Shown: positions 34,616 through 40,508 of the stretch, one piece after another
Position numbering within the stretch: the stretch's first letter is position 1
Layout: each line of letters starts with the position of its first letter
DNA from: Thermoguttaceae bacterium
GTDB taxonomy: Bacteria > Planctomycetota > Planctomycetia > Pirellulales > Thermoguttaceae
Direction of reading: 5' to 3'
Assembly (NCBI GenBank): GCA_025062105.1
Contig: JANXAQ010000110.1
Coordinates: forward strand, 1 to 40,508
DNA: 40,508 nucleotides
Position numbers and translations under genes: made by a program
Notes under the pieces: generated by a model
Seen by the model: the letters and a program-made list of their open reading frames with translations, nothing else
What the model was told of the DNA's origin: nothing
Databases searched by the model: none

Positions 34616-37468
34616 CTAGGGTTTGGCAGCAGCGGCGATCAGTTCCGCAAGTTGGCGTCGAATCTGCGCCAAATGCCAGGCGGAGATGGTGCCAAATTGC
34701 ATGGCGTCGGCGTTATCAACGCCACCGCGCATTTGGCCTTCCAAGGGGACTAATTCCCAGAGCATGGCTTTGACCTGTTCCCGAACCAGTCGGTGCCGTT
34801 GGCAGAGCAGGGTGAGGTATTCGATCAGTTGTTGGCCGTCTCGGAAGGCCTTCAGACGCAGATCTGCCACCACGGGCAGTGCGAATCGATCGCCGGGGAC
34901 CAACAGTGCTGCTCCACCTCCCTGCAAGGCTCGGTCGTGTTCGTCCAAAGCGGTGTCCGGCCCAAGGGTTTGCCAGGGCAAGAAGGCTTCTGCTCCATCG
35001 CACCAGACACTGAGCAGAGCAACCACATTTTGCAATCCACTGGCATCGTCTGGCCCGGCCCCGCCATAGGAACGAATGCGCAGGCCGGTCTCTTGGCTAA
35101 GGATTCGGCATCGGCGGACCATGGCGGGCGTGCTGAAGCCGCCAGCCCCGTAATAAACCACATCTACAATGCCTTTGAGCACATTGCCTTGCCACTGAGG
35201 TCTGGAAATATCAGCCCGAGCCACCCACAGGCGTGGATCCGCATTGCCTCGGCCTACCGTCCACAGGCGGGTAAAGAATTGCAGGGCAAGCCAATCGTCC
35301 CAGAAATACGGCTCATCCGTAGTCCACCACATGTTCGCCCCGTAGTCAATTCGGTGGGTTACCTTGTTGCCATAGAAACATTGCATTTCGGTCTGGTTGT
35401 AGCCACGTTGTCGGAAATGTTCGATAAATTGCCGCTGGATGGCGTGAAAACCGTCTTTATAATCTTGGCTCAAGCCATGGGCGATATAGGGACCTTTCAG
35501 ATAGTGATCAATAATGCCCTGGATGTTGTCCCCTTTTTTAGGCCAAGGACCGGGATAGGCATAGGTTTTATAATTGAGGGGCATGGGCCAATCATCGCCG
35601 AAGGGTAGATACATGCATTCGATTGGTACGCCACGACGTCGGCATTGGGCGAACAGCTGGCCGGTCAAAAGCGGGCCGACGCGTCGGTCAAATTCTGTCC
35701 AGTCCGCCCGGAGCGTCTTTCCCCAGCCGGTTAGTTTCGGTCGGGGCCAACCCATGCAGTTCAGCACACAGCGGTGCTGATGGGCCAGGATATAATAGTC
35801 ATAAGGTTTGGGCGGGAGATGATAGGCGTTCAGTTCCGGCCAGAAACTGAGTCGGTCGGGTAAGCTGAACTCAAACACTTCCAAACTTACCGGCACTTGG
35901 AGCCGTTCTCGTTGGCCTGTTTCCACCAGAAATTGGCCTTGGTACAGCCCACCGGGAGCCTCCTTTGGAATATACACATCTACATATACCAGCTGGTTCT
36001 GCTGCCCCTCTATGCCTCGCTGCCGATTGGGAATATCAAACGGAAACCCATGCGGCATGGGAATACAATAGGCGGGCTGCCAGCGCTGAGCTCGATTTTT
36101 CGCATACCAGATCAGATATAGTTCGATTTCCGAGCCGCCAATGGCGAATTGGTTTGGCCCGATCAATGGATCCGGTCGAACCCGAATCTGGCCGACCGGC
36201 TGCTCCTGCAATTTCTCAATGCAAAGCTGAAAAGAGACATATTCTCCTCGGCAGCCAAAAACTCGCACCTGCTTACCGTCCCAGACGGCGTTGGGCATAG
36301 TATGAGGCGGACCTTGTCGGTTGGCCGGACCAAGATCATCGCAAAGCGGTTCTGGTTTAAGTGGATTTATTTTTACTAAACCTGGCAAAGCCCATACCCG
36401 GATCCGGCCTGCTTGCCAAGGGGCTACTGGTCCGGCAGGCGGTGGCTGAATCGGTTTGAGGAGAGTGGGTCGGCCAAGGGCTGGGCCGCTTCGCACCCGC
36501 ACCCTAGTGGCTGGGGAAACCCTTCCGCCCGGAGAAACTGCCTCCACCTCCAACAGATATTCCCTGTCCGGGGCCAAATCCTCCAAATAAAACACGGTGG
36601 TTCGGCCAGGTTCGGGATGTTTCACCCGCCACCGCTCCACCGGACGGCCGTCCAAACGAACCCGCCAGCAAAAGACCTGCTCGGCCGGTTCAATCGAAAT
36701 GCGAATCGCTCCGGTATCCAGATGGGCACGCTCAGGAGCAGGCTCAGCTTTCAGTCTCGGTGCCGCCGGAACAGCTTCCAATTTGCCCCCAACATGAACT
36801 TCAATATAAGGTTCATTTCCTCGGGATTCCCGACTGAAAACGAAGTTGTTGTGGTTGGCGGGGTTACCGCCATCCATAACAGCCAAACCATCCGTATCCC
36901 CAGCTACCATCGCATAGATCAATTCTGGCGTAATCGGTACGCAGATCCAACGATCGGCCAGTTCTTGACGTTCAGCCCAACAGCCCAAGCTATTGCCGGA
37001 GGACATGATCACATCGGCCAACGTGGAGCCCGGCCAAGCCCAAGCTCGGCGCCGATCAGGCCTGGCGTCCGCATACAGAAAGGTCGCCCCTGTCGGTGGA
37101 CCGTACGGGGTGCGACTATCGCCCTCCTCCCAGTCCTGATTGACCGTAGAGACCCGGATGTACCGAAGCCGATCATCGCTAGCTCGCCGCAAAAAAAGCT
37201 TCGCCGCCAAAACCTCCCGCCCCCGCACCGCCGAGGCATCAAACCGAATCAATGCCATCTCCTGAATGTTTTTTAGCTTCAGCCGATCACATTTTCCCGA
37301 ATTCGTGTTCCGCTCTTGTTCCACAGCGTCCGACAACCAAACGTCGGCCGTAGCCGGTAGCCGAACCACCTCCTGTGCAAAAACCATCCCCCAGCCAAAA
37401 AAAAATCCTATGCCCAAAGTAACCAGCCCGATTCTGCTCTGCCCCACTCGAAGAGTAATCTCGCTCAT
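34616..37468 (-). CDS. Secreted GH123/DUF4091-type glycoside hydrolase-like protein with N-terminal beta domain
   Basis: The protein has about 950 residues. A membrane-spanning signal (about 12-32) is followed by a DNRLRE-type beta-sandwich (about 33-228; VRLPATADVWLSDAVEQ, NNFVFSRESRGNEPYIEV), a fibronectin-III-like segment (about 240-328), and a large C-terminal region (about 355-950). The C-terminal region has the DUF4091/GH123 arrangement: a beta-rich FQLCIEKL domain, then a barrel-like part with WWTTDEPYFWDDW. The Asp718-Glu719 pair there resembles the GH123 catalytic Asp-Glu pair. It is probably a surface or periplasmic enzyme acting on a glycan. AAGGAGG 9 bases upstream selects the ATG at 37468. 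No carbohydrate cluster surrounds it. Confidence 0.8.
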   Translation of the reverse strand: MSEITLRVGQSRIGLVTLGIGFFFGWGMVFAQEVVRLPATADVWLSDAVEQERNTNSGKCDRLKLKNIQEMALIRFDASAVRGREVLAAKLFLRRASDDRLRYIRVSTVNQDWEEGDSRTPYGPPTGATFLYADARPDRRRAWAWPGSTLADVIMSSGNSLGCWAERQELADRWICVPITPELIYAMVAGDTDGLAVMDGGNPANHNNFVFSRESRGNEPYIEVHVGGKLEAVPAAPRLKAEPAPERAHLDTGAIRISIEPAEQVFCWRVRLDGRPVERWRVKHPEPGRTTVFYLEDLAPDREYLLEVEAVSPGGRVSPATRVRVRSGPALGRPTLLKPIQPPPAGPVAPWQAGRIRVWALPGLVKINPLKPEPLCDDLGPANRQGPPHTMPNAVWDGKQVRVFGCRGEYVSFQLCIEKLQEQPVGQIRVRPDPLIGPNQFAIGGSEIELYLIWYAKNRAQRWQPAYCIPMPHGFPFDIPNRQRGIEGQQNQLVYVDVYIPKEAPGGLYQGQFLVETGQRERLQVPVSLEVFEFSLPDRLSFWPELNAYHLPPKPYDYYILAHQHRCVLNCMGWPRPKLTGWGKTLRADWTEFDRRVGPLLTGQLFAQCRRRGVPIECMYLPFGDDWPMPLNYKTYAYPGPWPKKGDNIQGIIDHYLKGPYIAHGLSQDYKDGFHAIQRQFIEHFRQRGYNQTEMQCFYGNKVTHRIDYGANMWWTTDEPYFWDDWLALQFFTRLWTVGRGNADPRLWVARADISRPQWQGNVLKGIVDVVYYGAGGFSTPAMVRRCRILSQETGLRIRSYGGAGPDDASGLQNVVALLSVWCDGAEAFLPWQTLGPDTALDEHDRALQGGGAALLVPGDRFALPVVADLRLKAFRDGQQLIEYLTLLCQRHRLVREQVKAMLWELVPLEGQMRGGVDNADAMQFGTISAWHLAQIRRQLAELIAAAAKP

Positions 37469-37692
37469 GTTCCTCTGCCTCCTTTTGCCTGGGATGGTGA
37501 GCAATTTCCTGAACTTCAGTTACAGGAACACCTGTGCCACACTCACGGCCTCCCCGCCTTTGGGTCTTGAAGACTTTCCTTGAATTTCAGCTGCAGTAAC
37601 GCTTCTGCCAAGCGGCCAAGGAAGTTTAGCTTAACTCCTGAAGGTATTCTACACTCTATTCCCACCCCAAAGGCCCTGTTGAATATTTACCA

Positions 37693-38046
37693 GGATCCAC
37701 GCAGGCGACTAGACATATAGTGGAACTTAATCGACTTTTGATTTTGTAGCCGCGGGCTTCTCCTACACCAATACCTACCATCTTTGGGCCTAGCGATCTT
37801 AGCAACCCTGTAGATTCTCTGAGGGGCAACGTAAGCCGACATAGGATAAAAATACCCTGGAACCCCTGCATAATTTAGATATTTTATATCATTTTGGTTC
37901 CCTCCAGGACTGTCCATATTTGTTGGGGCTTTAGGACTGCTAGCCAGCCTCTATATTTAGAAGTTTAAATGGTAGTAGTTAAAGCCTACCAAATCAAAAG
38001 TTCATAGTGTTCACTATATGTTCAATATGTTCTATGCAAGGGAGCC
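37693..38046. mobile_element. B inverted dimer 3
   Basis: A reverse B (37693-37858) truncated at its inner GGATAAAAATACC, followed by a forward B (37860-38046). The outer termini are diverged. Confidence 0.65.
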
Positions 38047-38529
38047 TAAGCTGTTTGGTCGTGGCAGGATGCCTGCTTGGTTGATTCTGGTAAGATGTGC
38101 GCCGTCAGCTTGCTGGGGCTATTTTTTTGGTCCGCTGAGGAAGGATAAGGAAGGTATTTAGTGCCCAGTGCTACTCCATTCCCTTTATCTGAGCATCTAC
38201 AAGGAATGTCTGGGGATCTGCAAAGAAAAAGAAATAGGAAGTTCCAGATTCCAGATCAGAGGCCAAGGGATTCTGGGAGGAGTTTTGATCTGCTCCGGAA
38301 GTAAACCTGGGAGGTTTCTGTGGAAAAACTGGATTTCCAGGGGTTAGGCTGGGTTAGCTATTTGGTCCATTTGAAACACAAAATTTCAGCCGTACCCAGC
38401 CTGCTGGGGCAGTAGCTTCTCAGGACAAAACCAGGTATGATACAAGAAATCCTTGGCGGGTGGGGTGGAATCCGCCAGGGCTAGGATGGCCGGGGAATGC
38501 ACAGGCCGATTTTTCGGGAAGGATAAACC
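38047..38529. other. Long gap before the small lysine-rich gene
   Basis: No gene and none of the A-G families. A TATGAT at 38436-38441 is a possible -10 without a good -35. Confidence 0.3.
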
Positions 38530-38862
38530 ATGCCACGTAAAATTTTAAATCGCAAAGAGTTACGTCAGCAGGCCGAGGCACAAGAGGTCTCGGCCAACAG
38601 AACCGAACAAACCCCGGCACAGGAGCTCGCCCTCCCACAACCCCCATCTCCCACACTGCCTAAACCCACTAAACGCTCCAAAAAGGCAGAAAAAGAGGTT
38701 CGGCTGAAAGCCTTTTGGGGGGTTTTTAACCAAAACTTGCGTCGGGTGGCCCTGTTTGAATATAGCGAGCGAAAACTGGCCGATAAAAAGGCTGAAGAAC
38801 TTACCCAATCTACCAAAACTCCCCATTTTGTCCAATTAGTGAAAGAAGTCATCCAAGAATAA
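38530..38862 (+). CDS. Small lysine-rich hypothetical protein
   Basis: This 110-residue basic protein has a disordered N-terminal half (Gln/Glu/Pro-rich, about 1-45), a KKAEKEVR helix, and a conserved-looking C-terminal half: LKAFWGVFNQNLRRVALFEYSERKLADKKAEELT...HFVQLVKEVIQE. The C-terminal half resembles small planctomycete hypotheticals I recall, but that cannot be confirmed here. AAGGA 7 bases upstream supports the ATG at 38530. The charge suggests nucleic acid or ribosome binding, but that is only a guess. It stands alone between long non-coding stretches. Confidence 0.65.
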   Translation: MPRKILNRKELRQQAEAQEVSANRTEQTPAQELALPQPPSPTLPKPTKRSKKAEKEVRLKAFWGVFNQNLRRVALFEYSERKLADKKAEELTQSTKTPHFVQLVKEVIQE

Positions 38863-39129
38863 CTTCCTTCCCAAGAGACCCCCCTATTGAGGGAGATTGG
38901 CAGTACATATCTCGAGGGGGCACTTCCCAGAGGCCCAACCGGGCAATCGCATTTTCGTGCCCAAATCTTCAGAACTTTTCAGCCGAGCAGAGAAGCTCCT
39001 TCTTCGCCCAAGAAGGAGGCCCTTGGACTTGCAGAGTGGTTTGTAGGGAGCGGTTCCGGGTAGCGGGACTTTTACCAATTCACTCTTCTTATTTAATTAT
39101 TTCAGGTTATTTCAGGAACCTCAATTTCA

Positions 39130-39582
39130 GGAACCTCTGCATAATCCTGGACAAATAGTGAACTTTAGGATTTGGGATTCGGTAGGATTTTGCTTTCCCC
39201 ATCTAAATACCTACTATATGGAGGGTGCTTGCAGTGCGAGCACCCCAATATAGATGTTATACACATCTTTGGGAGGTATGGTATCAATCACAACGGAGCA
39301 AATAATGGACCTTTCGAAGGTAATTGCTACTTTGGAGAAATGGCATACGTTAGGAAAGATCCGTTGGAAGCTCCGGAGGTACATGGTTTCAGAAACTGTT
39401 TTGGTTATTACCTATTTTTTCTTTTCTATTCAGTGTTCTTCAACGAGTTTTCGTGATTTGCCTAAACTGATCTCCAAGCACTTCAACGCCAACTTGTGTA
39501 AAACAGCGAAATATATTCGGTTAGTCCCGAAGAGAACCAAAATGGTCTCCAAATAGCTCCCTTGAATTATGCAGGGGTTTCC
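39130..39582 (-). mobile_element. B element split by a C element, with TTCA duplication
   Basis: GGAACCTCTGCATAATCC at the left and ATTATGCAGGGGTTTCC at the right, with TTCA on both outer sides (39126-39129, 39583-39586). Confidence 0.8.
39250..39510 (+). mobile_element. C element inside B
   Basis: GATGTTATACACATC to TTGTGTAAAACAGCG. A 6-bp AATATA repeat lies at both edges (39247-39252, 39510-39515). Confidence 0.75.
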
Positions 39583-39585
39583 TTC

Positions 39586-39737
39586 AACTCGACTTTTGCT
39601 ATGTTCGGACTCCTGCCGAAGTGAGAAAGTTCTAACTCCTTGAAATGATTGGACTTAGAAAATTGTATGGGCAAAAGGAAGGTCCGCCGTAACTCCTGAG
39701 CAGGAAAGAAGTTAGGAAAATTGTCCAAAGTCGAGTT
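39586..39737 (+). mobile_element. A element touching the B/C nest
   Basis: ACTCGACTTTTGCTATG to TTGTCCAAAGTCGAGT, starting at the right TTCA duplication of the B element. Confidence 0.75.
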
Positions 39738-39873
39738 CACACGGACCACATTTATTTCCTGCAGTGTAACAGTTCCAGGCAAGCGGAAGGACGAATCCGG
39801 GAGATCAAAAATTAGAGAACCGTGGCAATTTAGGAAAAGAAATCGGATAATTAATTAACCCTTCCACCGAGTG

Positions 39874-40149
39874 CTCGTTGTTATACACAAGTTCGAGTTC
39901 AGGGGATCGTACATCACTTTAGGTAAATTGAGAAAGATAACAGAACAAAACAGAATGAATAAAATAAGCAATATAGGCAAAATAGTTTGGAAACCAAATA
40001 TTTTCTGAGCTTCCAAATAATCTTTCCCAAATTGTGTAATTTCTCCAAAGCACCCGTTTGCTTCTTTTGGAAGGTTTGTTATCCCCCTATTTGGTAATTT
40101 GTTGGTGTTGTGATGGTAAATCCCTCCCAAAGAAGTGTATAACAGCGAG
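39874..40149 (-). mobile_element. C element with the most Tn5-like end
   Basis: It starts CTCGTTGTTATACACAAGT and ends GTGTATAACAGCGAG, 58 bp before the lipoprotein ATG. The flanks do not match, so no duplication is claimed. Confidence 0.8.
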
Positions 40150-40207
40150 CCAAGTATGGGGGCTCCCTTCTGCTCATACCGGTTTATAAGGGTGGAGGCA
40201 ATTTTCC

Positions 40208-40508
40208 ATGCGGAGTCAAGCTATTCTACTCATTGTGGTTTATGGGCTTTTGGGCGGGTTGGTGGGGGGCTGCGGCCCTTCGGCCCCCAGTGGTTCTTCC
40301 GGCGGCAAAACAGCGGGCTCAAAACTGGTTACCATCACCCCAGCGGAGTTAAGTGAAGTTAAATTGGGCCCCTATTTTCCATCCGACGACCCGCAGATTC
40401 CTGGCTTGGACGATAATCGGCTAAAAATAGCCGGTCCGAAAGGTTGGGAAGTCGGCTCCCGGACAGGCAAAGTGCTGGTCTGGTTTAAGCAGTCTCCCCA
40501 ATATGATT
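40208..40508 (+). CDS. Lipoprotein, 5' part only (truncated by window edge)
   Basis: The first 100 codons of an open frame run off the right edge. The N-terminus MRSQAILLIVVYGLLGGLVGGC ends in a lipobox (LVGGC) with the lipidated Cys at residue 22, followed by a Ser/Gly linker typical of exported planctomycete lipoproteins. The visible mature part (VTITPAELSEVKLGPYFPSD, then GPKGWEVGSRTGKVLVWFK) gives no recognised domain. GGAGG at 40194-40198 is 9 bases before the ATG at 40208. The start lies 58 bp from the right end of a C element, so any promoter is within or next to that repeat. Confidence 0.72.
   Translation, partial: MRSQAILLIVVYGLLGGLVGGCGPSAPSGSSGGKTAGSKLVTITPAELSEVKLGPYFPSDDPQIPGLDDNRLKIAGPKGWEVGSRTGKVLVWFKQSPQYD

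Noticed and set aside
1..40508. CRISPR array
   Set aside because: Repeats are 110-290 bp elements with terminal inverted repeats and no regular spacers; no cas gene is present.
1..40508. tRNA, rRNA or tmRNA genes
   Set aside because: No T-loop plus acceptor pairing or tmRNA end motif was found; GTTCAAATCC at about 27728 has no cloverleaf around it.

Overview
The window looks like chromosomal DNA of a planctomycete, most likely of the Pirellulales. This is inferred from protein style: a Tat-exported Gfo/Idh/MocA oxidoreductase with an SRREFLKM leader, an exported HEAT-repeat protein, a DUF1844 protein, an MraZ-like regulator outside any division/cell-wall cluster, a GH123/DUF4091-type protein, and small Pirellulales-type hypotheticals. 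No rRNA or tRNA gene was found, so the placement rests on protein resemblance alone. I count 21 protein genes, the last cut by the window edge. They cover only about 59% of the sequence.

Layout: 0.7-6.3 kb, on the minus strand, holds a receiver-less sigma-54 activator, an exported HEAT-repeat protein with an embedded receiver-like domain, and argH. 8.0-11.1 kb holds a ketoacyl synthase and mraZ. 12.0-14.2 kb holds a DUF1844 protein and cysC. 15.0-18.4 kb holds an E1-like ThiF/MoeB protein, then a GRP/ureide-type permease and a ribokinase that look like one uptake-and-phosphorylation operon. 18.9-22.5 kb, on the minus strand, holds hypB, a PIG-L/BshB1-like deacetylase and the Gfo/Idh protein. 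23.6-28.2 kb holds an oversized tex and a small conserved-looking gene, with a candidate structured RNA between them. 28.6-32.5 kb holds a zinc alcohol dehydrogenase and an exported gluzincin. 33.7-40.5 kb holds a minimal zincin, a GH123/DUF4091-type secreted protein, a small lysine-rich protein and the start of a lipoprotein. Apart from permease-ribokinase, and possibly argH with the HEAT protein, the genes do not form one pathway.

The outstanding feature is what lies between the genes. Almost every gap is built from short non-coding repeats with terminal inverted repeats (TIRs), and no transposase is present. By hand alignment I separate seven families, labelled A-G here. A is about 150 bp, with ends CTCGACTTTTGCC and often TA flanks. 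B is about 188 bp, with ends GGAACCTCTGCA and 4-bp target duplications. C is about 260-290 bp, with Tn5/IS50-like ends TTATACACA and 10-11 bp duplications. D is 110 bp, with IS903-like ends GGCTTTGTTGAA and a 9-bp duplication. E is about 157 bp, with ends GAGGCTGTCTGAAAA and TAA flanks. F is about 125 bp and begins ATTCAGCCGAATGG. G is 253 bp, with an 18-bp TIR and an 8-bp near-duplication. They make up about a fifth of the window by my tally.

The families insert into one another, giving a readable relative chronology: B in A, A in B, B in C, C in B and D in E, including an A(B(A,A)) nest at 11.4-12.0 kb. B also occurs three times as the same inverted dimer, predicted to form a hairpin of about 350 nt. 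Two A copies supply or abut the stop codon of the neighbouring gene. All repeat coordinates are by eye and should be read as good to a few bases.
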